Shown: positions 8,577-17,928, numbered from the stretch's first letter. The stretch is DNA of 64,000 nucleotides from Terrimonas_A sp051954695 (GCA_051954695.1 JBQCHL010000007.1:1-64000); one strand, 5' to 3'. Made by a program: numbers and translations. The notes: generated from the letters alone by a model not told the origin.

Positions 8577-10139
8577 ATGAAAAACAAATTTGTAAAACTG
8601 CTTGGTTTGTTTTCCGCCGCCATCGTTTTGTGCACTGCGTGTACAAAAAACTTTGATGAACTGAATACAGACCCTACTGCTTATAACCCCAGGAATTTTG
8701 AGCCTAACTACCTGCTCACTACAGCACAGTTGGCTTATACAGGCAGCTTCGACTTTAGCTATGAAACATGGCGGGGTAACCTTATCTATGCCTCTACATT
8801 AATGCAGCAGTTATCAACCGTGGTCGGTTATTGGGCAGGCGATAAATACCTGCTCAATGCTGACTACACGGCTGCTTACTGGATAGTAGCTTATCCTGAA
8901 CAAGTGAAACCGGTAGCTGACCTGGTGGAGCTAACAAAGGGTAAAGACAAATACAAGAACCTTCACCAGATCGCCCGGATCATGCGGGCGATGATCCTGC
9001 AACGTATCTCTGATCTTTACGGTGATGTACCTTATTCTGCTGCAGGGCTGGGTTATTACAGCAATGTATATTTCCCGGCGTATGATAAACAGGAAATCAT
9101 TTACAAGGATATCATTAAAGAATATGAAGAAGCAGCAATTGCACTTGATCCCGCTGCGGACAAACCAACCGGTGATGCTTTTTACAATGGCAAACCGGAC
9201 CAGATCGAGAAATGGAAAAAGCTGGCTTATTCACTGATGCTCCGTGCAGGGGCACGCTTATCCAAAGTAGATCCTGCAACCGCACAGGCAACCATTCAGA
9301 AAACACTGGGAAAGACCATGCAAAGCAATGACGATAATGCTTATCTCGTACATGATGCAACTGGTGGCCGCCCTACAGTGAACCGCAACTTCCAGGTACT
9401 GCAGGGACAGCCTGAAGCAGATTATGTGAAATGGTCGCAAAAGCTGATCGATTTCATGAAAAGCAATAATGACCCGCGCCTGCCGGTGATTGCAGAACTG
9501 GCCAATGGTGACCGCACTGCTGCCAATCAAAAAGGAATGCCGAATGGATATGATCTGAGCGGTGTAGCAGGGCGCGATATATCTTCAGCACCAGGCTATA
9601 CGGGTATGGGCGCTTATTCAAAGCCCAGCGGATTGCTCAATAAGCTGAATGCGCCAACATTCATCTTTACCTATGGTGAAGCTGAATTGCTGCTGGCTGA
9701 TGCTGCTGCAAGATTTCCAGGAGGAATAAGTGGTATCGGAGCTGCTTCCACCTATTATAATAATGGTGTAAAAGCTGCCATCACTTATATGGCGCCTTAT
9801 GATGCTGCCGCTGCTATCAGCGATGGTGCTGCTGATGCTTATCTCACAGCGCATCCTTATAATGCTGCCGATGGATTAAATATGATCAATACCCAGTATT
9901 TCGCTCTCACAGCTACCATGTTTGATTTTTATGAGGGCTGGAGCAACTGGAGAAGAAGCGGCTACCCTGTATTGACACCGGTTGTTTATCCCGGTAATGT
10001 GACCAATGGTACCGTGCCACGCCGTTTCCCTTATCCGCTTACTGAAGCAAATACTAATCCGACCAATTATAAAACTGCTCATGATGCAGTGCCGGGTGGA
10101 GATCTGTTGTCAGGACGTGTTTGGTGGGACAAACCTTAA
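8577..10139 (+). CDS. SusD/RagB-like outer-membrane lipoprotein
   Basis: A 520-residue surface lipoprotein with a lipobox ending at Cys22 (IVLCTAC). The segment FDELNTDPTAYNP after the lipid site and the helical repeats fit the SusD-like_2 group. SusD proteins form the lid over SusC and bind the glycan. It starts 86 bp after susC with only a hairpin between them, so both are one transcript. It ends 25 bp before a 28-bp bidirectional terminator. Confidence 0.93.
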   Translation: MKNKFVKLLGLFSAAIVLCTACTKNFDELNTDPTAYNPRNFEPNYLLTTAQLAYTGSFDFSYETWRGNLIYASTLMQQLSTVVGYWAGDKYLLNADYTAAYWIVAYPEQVKPVADLVELTKGKDKYKNLHQIARIMRAMILQRISDLYGDVPYSAAGLGYYSNVYFPAYDKQEIIYKDIIKEYEEAAIALDPAADKPTGDAFYNGKPDQIEKWKKLAYSLMLRAGARLSKVDPATAQATIQKTLGKTMQSNDDNAYLVHDATGGRPTVNRNFQVLQGQPEADYVKWSQKLIDFMKSNNDPRLPVIAELANGDRTAANQKGMPNGYDLSGVAGRDISSAPGYTGMGAYSKPSGLLNKLNAPTFIFTYGEAELLLADAAARFPGGISGIGAASTYYNNGVKAAITYMAPYDAAAAISDGAADAYLTAHPYNAADGLNMINTQYFALTATMFDFYEGWSNWRRSGYPVLTPVVYPGNVTNGTVPRRFPYPLTEANTNPTNYKTAHDAVPGGDLLSGRVWWDKP

Positions 10140-10164
10140 ACAGAAAACAAACCTTATTACTAAT

Positions 10165-10225
10165 TACCATAACTTAACTAAAAAACCCTCCTTTTGCAGG
10201 AGGGTTTTTTAGTTAAGTTATGGTA
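10165..10225. terminator. 28-bp perfect bidirectional terminator
   Basis: Arms 10165-10192 and 10198-10225 are perfectly complementary with a 5-nt loop. Both strands have a run of T after the G/C-rich stem core (CCCTCC/GGAGGG), so it can end the SusCD transcript and the convergent GH20 transcript. Both stops are within 26 bp. Confidence 0.9.
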
Positions 10226-10229
10226 TCTG

Positions 10230-12566
10230 TTACCGAACTTCAATCTCATCTACAAACAGCCATGCCTTATGATCAGCTCCGGGCAAGCCAGTTGGGATGA
10301 TCCCTTTATTCTTTATCCAAACGCGTAAATAACGCGTTTTAACAGGCGATGTTAATTCGAGCTTCAATGTTTTCGGATCAGTTATCACATTAACTGATCC
10401 GATTGAATTGAATTGCTTTCCATCAGCAGATGTAAATATTTCCATTCCTTGTGGATAATAGATCCAGCTTCCTCTTTGCTCCAGCGTATGAGCAATGATC
10501 TCATTGATGCTGGTAAGCTGTCCAAAATCGATAGTGGCGTCACAGTCTGTTCCTTCAAAGCCAAGAAATTCTCTTGATCTTGACATGCCTTTTTCATTCT
10601 GCACACCATTCACCAGGGTGAATGCACCGTCGCTGGCATATTTACTGGCAGGTTGAGTGGAAAGGGTTATTTTTTTGCCGGTAGCCTTATTGAATCTGAA
10701 CTCCTGTGAAATGCCATTGCCTTTTACCATTTTATCCATTACACTCCATCCCGTAATAGCCGTTGAGGAAGTGATGGGCACGGCTGTTTTATATAACATG
10801 CCCTCTGTAGATGTAGGCACAAAAGAAACGCCTGCTGCATGTTTTTTATAACGGATCTGTGCAGAAGATTGCTTGGTCTCCAGTTTCCACAGAATACCTT
10901 TATTACCCGGAGCAGGTAAGATGCTTGAGCGAAGATCAAAAAAGGCCCTGCTATAATTTGCCTTCCACAAATTATATCGATTGAATTGCACCTGCATTCT
11001 TTTTTCAAAACCATTCCAGTTCTTCTTTTGCGGAGCGCTCCATAATACTTCACTTAAGGCCGTAAGCCGCGGGAAGATCATATATTCCACTTTGCGGGGA
11101 TTCGTTATGTATTCAGTCCACAGGTTGGCCTGGGCTCCCAATACATATTTTCCTTCCTCAGCATCAAGCGCAGCAGGGATCGGATTATAATTATATACTT
11201 TTTCCAGGCTAACGAACCCACCGATCGTTACTGAATCTTCATTGGTGGTCTGTGAATAATCAAAGTAAGCATAATCGGTCGGCGTCATCACCACTTCATG
11301 ATGCTGTTTTGCTGCAGCAATACCACCTGACTCACCGCGCCAGCTCATCACGGCTGCATTGGGTGCAAGGCCGCCTTCCAGTATCTCATCCCAACCAATC
11401 AGTTTACGTCCTTTGCTGTTAAGATACTTTTCCATCCGTTGGATAAAATAGCTTTGCAGTTCATGTTCATCTTTCAATCCGTTTTCCTTCATCCGTTGTT
11501 GGCAAAGGGGGCATTTTTTCCAGTTGGCTTTGGGGCATTCATCTCCGCCGACATGCACCATCCGGGAGGGGAACAGGGGCAGTACCTCATCCAGCACGTC
11601 CTGTAAAAACTGAAATGTATTTTCCTTTCCTGCACAAAACACATCATCAAAAACGCCCCAGGTTTGCTGCACCTGCTTGCCAGTACTGTCGCCGGCCCAG
11701 GCGCAATCCTTCGGGTAATAATTTTTCGTCGGCACATCAGGAAAGCAACTCAATTCAGGATAAGCCGCTATTGCTGCAGAAGCATGTCCCGGCATTTCAA
11801 TCTCAGGCACTACGGTAATATGACGTTGTGCTGCATAAGCCACTACTTCTTTTATTTCTTCCTGGGTATAAAAACCTCCATAGCGTAACCCATCATTGCC
11901 AGTACCGGGATAACGGCCAATGATGGTACCGTTTCTCCATCCACCAACAGTCGTCAATCTTGGATATTTCTTTATTTCTATCCTCCAGCCCTGATCGTCG
12001 GTCAAGTGCCAGTGGAAATAATTCATCTTATGCAAAGCGAGATAATCGATATACTTCTTTACAAAGCTGACCGGAAAAAAATGACGGCCTACATCCAGGT
12101 GCATACCACGGTAATTAAAACGGGGAGCGTCCTGAACAGATACTGCCGGTATTTTCAAGACAGTGGATCTGTTAAGCGGTAAAAGCTGCACCAGGGTTTG
12201 CATACCGTAAAACGTTCCGGCATATGTATCGCCACTGATTGAGATACCTGTTGAATTTGCTTCAAATGAATAACCATCCTTATCAGGAGCTTTGATAAAC
12301 TTTTTGGTATAAAAACGGATGGCATTTTTTACAGCAATTTTGCTTACCGGCAGGCTGAAGCCATAAAACTCCTGCAGGTAATTGTTGAAAAACTCTGCGG
12401 CAGGGAGGTCTCCATCATCCTGTACTACCAGGGCTGTATTTTTCCCAAGGTTAAAATATCCTGTACCACGCTTTAGCGAAGCAGGTTGTGGAATGATCGT
12501 TATTTCCTGTGCTGAAACCGTAAAAGGCAGGAATAAAAAAATAAAGGATTTGATCAGTGATCTCAT
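10230..12566 (-). CDS. GH20 beta-N-acetylhexosaminidase
   Basis: A 778-residue exported enzyme with a signal peptide (about 1-19, ending TVSAQ). A GH20b N-terminal domain covers about 20-145 and the GH20 barrel about 149-500. HVGGDECPKANW holds the catalytic Asp342-Glu343 pair of the substrate-assisted mechanism; HWHLTDDQGWR (186-195) and the HxGH-type EMPGHASA are also family motifs. A C-terminal discoidin-like region (about 640-778) may bind sugar. It would release terminal GlcNAc or GalNAc from chitooligosaccharides or glycans, feeding SusCD and NagB. It may share a transcript with the CocE-type gene 50 bp upstream, though a TATATTTA box lies in that gap. Confidence 0.95.
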   Translation of the reverse strand: MRSLIKSFIFLFLPFTVSAQEITIIPQPASLKRGTGYFNLGKNTALVVQDDGDLPAAEFFNNYLQEFYGFSLPVSKIAVKNAIRFYTKKFIKAPDKDGYSFEANSTGISISGDTYAGTFYGMQTLVQLLPLNRSTVLKIPAVSVQDAPRFNYRGMHLDVGRHFFPVSFVKKYIDYLALHKMNYFHWHLTDDQGWRIEIKKYPRLTTVGGWRNGTIIGRYPGTGNDGLRYGGFYTQEEIKEVVAYAAQRHITVVPEIEMPGHASAAIAAYPELSCFPDVPTKNYYPKDCAWAGDSTGKQVQQTWGVFDDVFCAGKENTFQFLQDVLDEVLPLFPSRMVHVGGDECPKANWKKCPLCQQRMKENGLKDEHELQSYFIQRMEKYLNSKGRKLIGWDEILEGGLAPNAAVMSWRGESGGIAAAKQHHEVVMTPTDYAYFDYSQTTNEDSVTIGGFVSLEKVYNYNPIPAALDAEEGKYVLGAQANLWTEYITNPRKVEYMIFPRLTALSEVLWSAPQKKNWNGFEKRMQVQFNRYNLWKANYSRAFFDLRSSILPAPGNKGILWKLETKQSSAQIRYKKHAAGVSFVPTSTEGMLYKTAVPITSSTAITGWSVMDKMVKGNGISQEFRFNKATGKKITLSTQPASKYASDGAFTLVNGVQNEKGMSRSREFLGFEGTDCDATIDFGQLTSINEIIAHTLEQRGSWIYYPQGMEIFTSADGKQFNSIGSVNVITDPKTLKLELTSPVKTRYLRVWIKNKGIIPTGLPGADHKAWLFVDEIEVR

Positions 12567-12616
12567 AGCAAACGTTTTATTAAATATAGTGTCCGTGTGA
12601 AGGATATTGTAACTGT

Positions 12617-14482
12617 TTATTCCATCACTGGCAACACTACATTACTGCTGTTTTTTCCATCATGATAGATCTTAATTGTAGCGCGCTGAAAATCCTTTGC
12701 GTCCATACCTGGTATATATCCAAATTTCTGCGGGTTCCTGTCAACCAATGGGAACCAACTGCTTTGTACCTGCACCATAATACGGTGGCCTTTCTTAAAG
12801 GTGTGTGCCACTTCGTTTAATTTAAAAGATACCTTTTCAATTTTATCTTTTACGAATGGTTCTGGCCTGGAAAAACTGTTGCGGAATTTGCCGCGGAACA
12901 CTTCAGCCCTTACCATTTGTTGATAGCCTCCCATAGGAGTTGGGCGTTGATTGGGGCCAGCAGCAGGCAATACATCATTATCACCCCATACATCGATCAC
13001 TTTTACAATAAAATCAGCATCAGAGCCTGTAATGGAAACAAGCAGGTTGGCCGCGATCTCGCCTGTAAGCGTAATGTCCTGTGTAAGCGTGTCTGTCTCA
13101 AAACTGATCACATCCGGCCTTTGTGAGGCAAAACGCTGGTCTTCCACCAGGTATTCATTGTTCCTGCGTGCACTTACCACACTGGTGTAAGGAACAGGTT
13201 TGTTTGGATCGCTGATATAATCGGTAAAGCTGTTGGTACCTGCAGGTTTGCTGGTCGACAGTTTGCCCGCCGGCTGAAAATAAAAAGGAGTGGGGCGGCT
13301 ATTGGCCGGTGGCCATACATTATAGTTTTTCCATTGATTGGACCCTGTTTCAAAAAGGGTCACTTCCGCCTGATCAAAACTGCCTTTATCTTTTAAATAG
13401 TAATTGAAGAATTTGGTCTCTATCTCATCCTGGTAATGTTTGTTCAGGTCGGTACCGAAATGATATTGACCAAAGCTTGTCCAGGAAGCAGCAGCCCATC
13501 CGCCATGTGTCCATGGGCCCATTACAAGGCGTGCATTATTGCCGGGTGATTGCTTTTCTATGGCAGCATAAGTTTTCAGCGCACCAAACATATCTTCTGC
13601 GTCAAACCATCCGCCTACTACCAGCACAGCCGGTTTGATGTTTTTCAGGTGCTGGCGGATATTGCGGGATTGCCAGAATTCATCATAAGTATCATGTTTG
13701 ATCACCTGGCGCCATACACTATTGCTGTCATAAAAATACTTCGCTGTATTAGCATTCTTCAAAGGACCGAAATCAAGGAAGAATTTATAGGCATCTGTGT
13801 AGCGTGCGCGGAAAAACGGTGTATAGCTTTCGCCATTCTCAGCTTTGGGGCCATCAAAGCCGCTATAGAAACCGAAATTGTCCAGGAGGAAGAAAGCACC
13901 GTTATGATTGCAGTCGTCGCCCATGAACTCGTCCGACATCGGCGCCTGTGGTGATACAGCTTTCAAAGCGGGATGCGCATCCGGCAAAGCTGCTGAGGAA
14001 TAAAAGCCGGGAAAGGATATGCCATAAATACCTACACGGCCATTGCTGTTGGTATTTTTCAGCAGCCATTCTATAGTATCGTAGGTATCACTTGATTCAT
14101 CCACATCCTTATCCGATTTCTTATTGTCGATAGCCGGTGTCATTTCCCGGAAGCGGCCTTCACTCTTATAACGGCCACGTGCATCCTGGTACACAAAAAT
14201 GTATTTCTCTTTCATCAAAGAAGTGTTCGGGCCAAGTCGGGGGCGGTAATTGGTTTCTCCATAGGGGCGGCAGGAATAGGGCGTTCTTTGCATAAGGATG
14301 GGATATTTCTGGGAAACATCTTTGGGTTCATAAACAGCCGTGTACAATTTGATGCCATCCCGCATCTGGATATAATATTCTTTCTTGGTAAAATTATCTT
14401 TTACCCAGGCAGCATCTGCGTCTGCCTGTGCAACTGAAATAAAAGGAGAGAAGAGCAAGAGATAAAGAACAAACCGTTTCAT
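12617..14482 (-). CDS. CocE/NonD family alpha/beta hydrolase (X-Pro dipeptidyl-peptidase-like)
   Basis: About 621 residues, exported. I place the start at the ATG at 14480-14482 because it begins a clean signal peptide (MKRFVLYLLLFSPFISVAQA); a longer frame back to 14602 would overlap the divergent gene. The nucleophile elbow GISFPG gives Ser156, and MGPWTHGGW near the centre supplies the His. The C-terminal third is the jelly-roll domain of the PepX/CocE group (DFIVKVIDVW, then GHRIMVQVQSSWFP). Members hydrolyse acyl-amino bonds or esters, including glutaryl-7-ACA type substrates; the natural substrate here cannot be read from sequence. Confidence 0.88.
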   Translation of the reverse strand: MKRFVLYLLLFSPFISVAQADADAAWVKDNFTKKEYYIQMRDGIKLYTAVYEPKDVSQKYPILMQRTPYSCRPYGETNYRPRLGPNTSLMKEKYIFVYQDARGRYKSEGRFREMTPAIDNKKSDKDVDESSDTYDTIEWLLKNTNSNGRVGIYGISFPGFYSSAALPDAHPALKAVSPQAPMSDEFMGDDCNHNGAFFLLDNFGFYSGFDGPKAENGESYTPFFRARYTDAYKFFLDFGPLKNANTAKYFYDSNSVWRQVIKHDTYDEFWQSRNIRQHLKNIKPAVLVVGGWFDAEDMFGALKTYAAIEKQSPGNNARLVMGPWTHGGWAAASWTSFGQYHFGTDLNKHYQDEIETKFFNYYLKDKGSFDQAEVTLFETGSNQWKNYNVWPPANSRPTPFYFQPAGKLSTSKPAGTNSFTDYISDPNKPVPYTSVVSARRNNEYLVEDQRFASQRPDVISFETDTLTQDITLTGEIAANLLVSITGSDADFIVKVIDVWGDNDVLPAAGPNQRPTPMGGYQQMVRAEVFRGKFRNSFSRPEPFVKDKIEKVSFKLNEVAHTFKKGHRIMVQVQSSWFPLVDRNPQKFGYIPGMDAKDFQRATIKIYHDGKNSSNVVLPVME

Positions 14483-14594
14483 TTGGATATATTTAGTCGT
14501 TTTTTGAGCAATCAATGGATATTTCATAAGCATAGTTATGTAGTTTTGAAGCACTAAATTTACCCAATCTGATTTGCCATAACCAATAAATTTT

Positions 14595-15068
14595 ATGAAC
14601 AATAACCAGCAGGTGATTGAACGGTTCTACAATGCTTTTCAGCAACTGGATTATGCAACAATGCAGGACTGCTATAGCGATGATATCATTTTCAGCGATC
14701 CTGTTTTTGGCCTGCTGAAAGGGGAGGAGGTAAAAGCAATGTGGGAAATGCTGTGTAAAAATGCCAGGGACTTCAAGCTTACTTATTCCAATATAGAATT
14801 GCTGGATGAAGAATATGCAACCTGCAGGTGGACGGCTTCTTATATCTTTTCCAAAACTGGCAATAAAGTGGAAAATAAGATCAAAGCCTATATGCGGTTC
14901 AGGGATGGGAAGATCATTGAACACAGCGATGCATTCCGGCTCAGTACCTGGCTGGGCCAGGCAATGGGATGGAAGGGAGTGCTGTTTGGATGGACAGGTT
15001 TTATGAAAAGGGCTGTGCAAAAGAATGCACGCAAAAATCTTGACGCCTTTATGAATAAAAAAGGATGA
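14595..15068 (+). CDS. Nuclear transport factor 2-like (SnoaL-type) protein
   Basis: A 157-residue small protein with the NTF2 cone fold signature: an N-terminal helix (VIERFYNAFQQLDYATMQDCY), the DDIIFSDPVFG strand and a central RDGKIIEHSDAFR strand. Such proteins are enzymes, such as cyclases and isomerases, or binding modules; no function can be assigned. It is divergent from the CocE hydrolase (113 bp apart) and convergent with the pirin gene. Confidence 0.8.
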   Translation: MNNNQQVIERFYNAFQQLDYATMQDCYSDDIIFSDPVFGLLKGEEVKAMWEMLCKNARDFKLTYSNIELLDEEYATCRWTASYIFSKTGNKVENKIKAYMRFRDGKIIEHSDAFRLSTWLGQAMGWKGVLFGWTGFMKRAVQKNARKNLDAFMNKKG

Positions 15069-15097
15069 TACCTGCCACCATCGGAGATATCATCCTT
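15061..15097. terminator. Hairpin between convergent genes
   Basis: AAGGATGATA (15061-15070) pairs with TATCATCCTT (15088-15097). The left arm includes the stop codon of the NTF2-like gene, and the right side runs into TATTATTATT. It is a modest bidirectional terminator candidate. Confidence 0.5.
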
Positions 15098-15117
15098 ATT
15101 ATTATTGCCAATATCAC

Positions 15118-15993
15118 TTAATCTTCAAGCACACCAAATTTACCGGCACTCACATCATTGATCGCCTGTTCCACTTCAGCCCAGGTATTCATTAAGAACG
15201 GGCCATATTGGGCAATCGGTTCATCGATCGGCTCACCGGAAAGCACCAGTAATACAGTGTCTTCACTGGCAGTGATCTGTATTTTCTCCCCATCATTTTT
15301 AAACAAAACAAAATGGTCGGCCGGTGCAGTAGTGTTATTAATGGAAGCACTGCCTTCAACCACCAGTATGCCGGTGTTATAGAAAGAAGGGAAATCCATT
15401 TCCAGCACTGCGCCTTTTTTCAGTTTGGCATTATACACCTGTAAGGGAGTAAAAGTGGAAGCAGCACCTTTTACACCATTGAATTCACCAGCAATGATCT
15501 CGACCACACCTTTATCACCAGGTAAATCATATTTACCCATCATACTGTTGGTGATCTCCTGGTATTTTGGAGGGCTCATTTTATATTTCGCTGGCAGGTT
15601 CACCCAAAGTTGCACCATTTGGAAAAGACCACCCTTACGGCTGAATTCCTTTTCATGGTATTCTTTGTGCAGCAAACCGGAAGCTGCTGTCATCCATTGC
15701 ACATCGCCTTCACGGATCACGCCACTGTTGCCACCACTATCGTGATGCGCTACCTGGCCATGATAAGCAATGGTAACGGTTTCAAAACCGCGATGGGGAT
15801 GCACACCTACACCACGGGGTTCTTCCTTTGGACTGAATTCCACTTTTGAATTATAATCCAGCAGGAAAAAAGGGCTCATCCTTTTTTTACCGATAACATT
15901 ATTGGGAAAGAAATTATGCACCCTGAACCCATCGCCCACCATGTGGGGAGGGGGAGGGGCGATAATTGTTTCGATCGTTTTTATGTTGCTCAT
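15118..15993 (-). CDS. Pirin family protein
   Basis: A 291-residue bicupin. The N-terminal cupin contains HPHRGFETVTI and HHDSGG, which hold the metal ligands, followed by GDVQWMTAASGLLHKEYH; the C-terminal cupin follows from about residue 175. Bacterial pirins can have quercetin dioxygenase activity or regulate metabolic enzymes. It sits between an inverted repeat and the SnoaL-like gene, downstream of a flavin reductase on the same strand, a pairing often seen in redox or quinone stress clusters. Confidence 0.92.
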   Translation of the reverse strand: MSNIKTIETIIAPPPPHMVGDGFRVHNFFPNNVIGKKRMSPFFLLDYNSKVEFSPKEEPRGVGVHPHRGFETVTIAYHGQVAHHDSGGNSGVIREGDVQWMTAASGLLHKEYHEKEFSRKGGLFQMVQLWVNLPAKYKMSPPKYQEITNSMMGKYDLPGDKGVVEIIAGEFNGVKGAASTFTPLQVYNAKLKKGAVLEMDFPSFYNTGILVVEGSASINNTTAPADHFVLFKNDGEKIQITASEDTVLLVLSGEPIDEPIAQYGPFLMNTWAEVEQAINDVSAGKFGVLED

Positions 15994-16043
15994 ATATGCT
16001 CCTTATTTTTTAAAGTATAAATATTCTTCTCACAGTTTTTATC

Positions 16044-16106
16044 CTTTGTGTTCTTTATTGTCTTAGTGGGATGTATAATTCCACTAAGACAATAAAGAAC
16101 ACAAAG
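16044..16106. repeat. Inverted pair of the CTTTGTG/GTGGGA unit, element B
   Basis: Arms 16044-16069 and 16081-16106 are perfect reverse complements (26 of 26) around an 11-nt loop. Here the CTTTGTG ends face outward and the GTGG ends face the loop, the opposite of elements A and C. It lies between the flavin reductase and the pirin gene, so it could also act on their transcript. Confidence 0.88.
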
Positions 16107-16133
16107 ACTATAAACAAACAGTGGGCTCATCAA

Positions 16134-16691
16134 CTACACTGATATTCTCTCCGGAAGTAATTTCTCGGCCAGCCATATAAACTCCGTCATAAAATTGTGG
16201 ACCTTATTGGCAAAGCTTTCATCCACCAATGTGCCGTCTGCACGGAATTTTTGTTCCACAAACGGTACGATCAGCAGGTAGGGGGAAGCCAGGCCAAAAA
16301 GGGCAGGGATCAGCAGCAATAACTGTTGCGAAGCCCGCAATCCTCCTAATGATCCTGGTGAGGCTGTCACGATCCCAAAGGGTTTATGATGTTGCTTGGG
16401 ATAATGATCAAGCAGGTTTTTCATAGCCGGCGAATAACTGCCATTGTATTCCGGTGTCAGGAGGATAAAAGCGTCTGCACCAAATATCCTTTCGCTCAGC
16501 GGGCGGAATTGCTCCGGTGTTTTTTCCACGCTCACAAATACCGTCTGCGCCACCGGCAATTCCCAATCCTTCATATCGATCAACCCAGCTTCATGCGGCG
16601 TGTTCTGATCGATCCAGTGCTGCAGGTGCAGGGCCACCCTGCGTGTGATACTATTTGGACGGGGACTACCCGATATAATTTCAATTCTCAT
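16134..16691 (-). CDS. NADPH-dependent FMN reductase family protein
   Basis: A 185-residue flavodoxin-like protein. SGSPRPNS at residues 7-14 is the FMN phosphate loop, and LTPEYNGSYSPAMKNLLDH (about 78-96) is the second flavin-contact motif of the NADPH-FMN reductase family. It should reduce quinones, azo compounds or flavins in the cytosol. It is upstream of pirin on the same strand with 140 bp between, which contain element B. Confidence 0.9.
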   Translation of the reverse strand: MRIEIISGSPRPNSITRRVALHLQHWIDQNTPHEAGLIDMKDWELPVAQTVFVSVEKTPEQFRPLSERIFGADAFILLTPEYNGSYSPAMKNLLDHYPKQHHKPFGIVTASPGSLGGLRASQQLLLLIPALFGLASPYLLIVPFVEQKFRADGTLVDESFANKVHNFMTEFIWLAEKLLPERISV

Positions 16692-16724
16692 TTTTGAGTC
16701 TTGTTATGTAAAGGTAATAAATTA

Positions 16725-16736
16725 ATGTTTAAACAT
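16725..16736. promoter_or_regulatory. Perfect palindrome in a divergent promoter region
   Basis: ATGTTTAAACAT lies in the 153-bp region between the divergent flavin reductase (start 16691) and the glycosylasparaginase (start 16845), 34 bp from the reductase start. This suits an operator for a dimeric repressor; no regulator gene is next to it. Confidence 0.35.
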
Positions 16737-16844
16737 CAAATTTTGGTTTTGCTTTAACAGAAGCCGTAGGGTGTATAAACATTTTGCCAACAAATCCCCA
16801 GGATGCGCCTGAAAATCATAATTTCGGCAACCTAAAGATATACA

Positions 16845-17870
16845 ATGATCAACCGCAGAAAGTTCATCTTATCATCCGTGGTCAGTTCGGCTGCCGTGCT
16901 TGTGGGCAAGCTGGCTGCAAGTCAACCCACATCCCGCAGCCTCAAAGGCAATCCTGTTGTGATCTCTACCTGGGACGCCGGGCTTTCGGCCAACCGGGCA
17001 GCCTGGGAAATACTGGGAAAAGGGGGCCGTGCTTTGGACGCAGTGGAGAAAGGGGTGATGGATACAGAGTCGTCCATCAATTGTTGCGTGGGGCTTGGTG
17101 CCAATCCTGACAGGGATGGATTCGTAACCCTTGATGCCTGCATCATGGACGAATTTGCCAATTGCGGCAGTGTGGCATTCCTGGAGCGGATCAAACATCC
17201 TGTTTCCGTTGCCCGCCGGGTAATGGAAAAAACGCCGCATGTGATGTTGGTTGGCAGCGGTGCTCAACAGTTCGCTATAGCAGAAGGTTTCCCCCTGGAA
17301 GAGCAAAAGCTTTCAGAAAGCGCGCAGAAAGCCTATACAGAATGGTTAAAGACGTCGGAATACAAACCTGTAATCAATATAGAGAACAAAGGACATGGCC
17401 CGTATGCACCCACACAATTCGAGAATGGCGAGTGGAACCATGATACGATCGGAATGGTAGCCATGGATACAAACGGCAACCTGAGCGGAAGCTGCACCAC
17501 CAGCGGCATGGGTTTCAAAATGCGGGGACGCCTTGGTGATTCGCCCATTATTGGAGCAGGGTTATTTGTAGACAATGAAATAGGCGCCTGCACTGCCACA
17601 GGCCAGGGGGAAGACGTGATCCGTGTTGCCGGTTCCCATACCGTAGTAGAACTGATGCGGCAGGGGCTTTCACCGGAAGCTGCCTGCAAGAGTGCCGTTA
17701 ACCGGATCATCCGGATAAAAGGTGAGAAGGCCAAAAGCATACAGGTGGCATTTCTTGCACTTAATAAAAAAGGACAGGTGGGCGCTTATGCTGTTCAGAA
17801 AGGATTCAGTTATGCAATAAGAACAAATGCAGGAGAGAAACTGATACCGGCTAAAAGTTTTTATAGCTAA
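16845..17870 (+). CDS. Exported N4-(beta-N-acetylglucosaminyl)-L-asparaginase family protein
   Basis: A 341-residue Ntn-hydrolase. The N-terminus MINRRKFILSSVV is Tat-like (twin Arg at 4-5) and is followed by a hydrophobic stretch. The autocleavage site is ENGEWNHD/TIGMVA, giving Thr201 as the new N-terminal nucleophile. Downstream, CTTSGMGFKMRGRLGDSPIIG and CTATGQGEDVIR bind substrate. The enzyme class removes GlcNAc from asparagine or cleaves beta-aspartyl bonds. In this window it matches the GlcNAc theme of the left-hand locus, though it lies 6 kb away. cutC starts 58 bp downstream. Confidence 0.9.
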   Translation: MINRRKFILSSVVSSAAVLVGKLAASQPTSRSLKGNPVVISTWDAGLSANRAAWEILGKGGRALDAVEKGVMDTESSINCCVGLGANPDRDGFVTLDACIMDEFANCGSVAFLERIKHPVSVARRVMEKTPHVMLVGSGAQQFAIAEGFPLEEQKLSESAQKAYTEWLKTSEYKPVINIENKGHGPYAPTQFENGEWNHDTIGMVAMDTNGNLSGSCTTSGMGFKMRGRLGDSPIIGAGLFVDNEIGACTATGQGEDVIRVAGSHTVVELMRQGLSPEAACKSAVNRIIRIKGEKAKSIQVAFLALNKKGQVGAYAVQKGFSYAIRTNAGEKLIPAKSFYS

Positions 17871-17928
17871 GTACAGCTTAGCAGCCATCGGTCAACAAAC
17901 TGCCTCCTTGAATCAGCAAAATCAACCC

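Noticed and set aside
14483..14602. 40-residue upstream extension of the CocE-type gene
   Set aside because: The signal peptide starts at 14482, and the extension would overlap the divergent NTF2-like gene.
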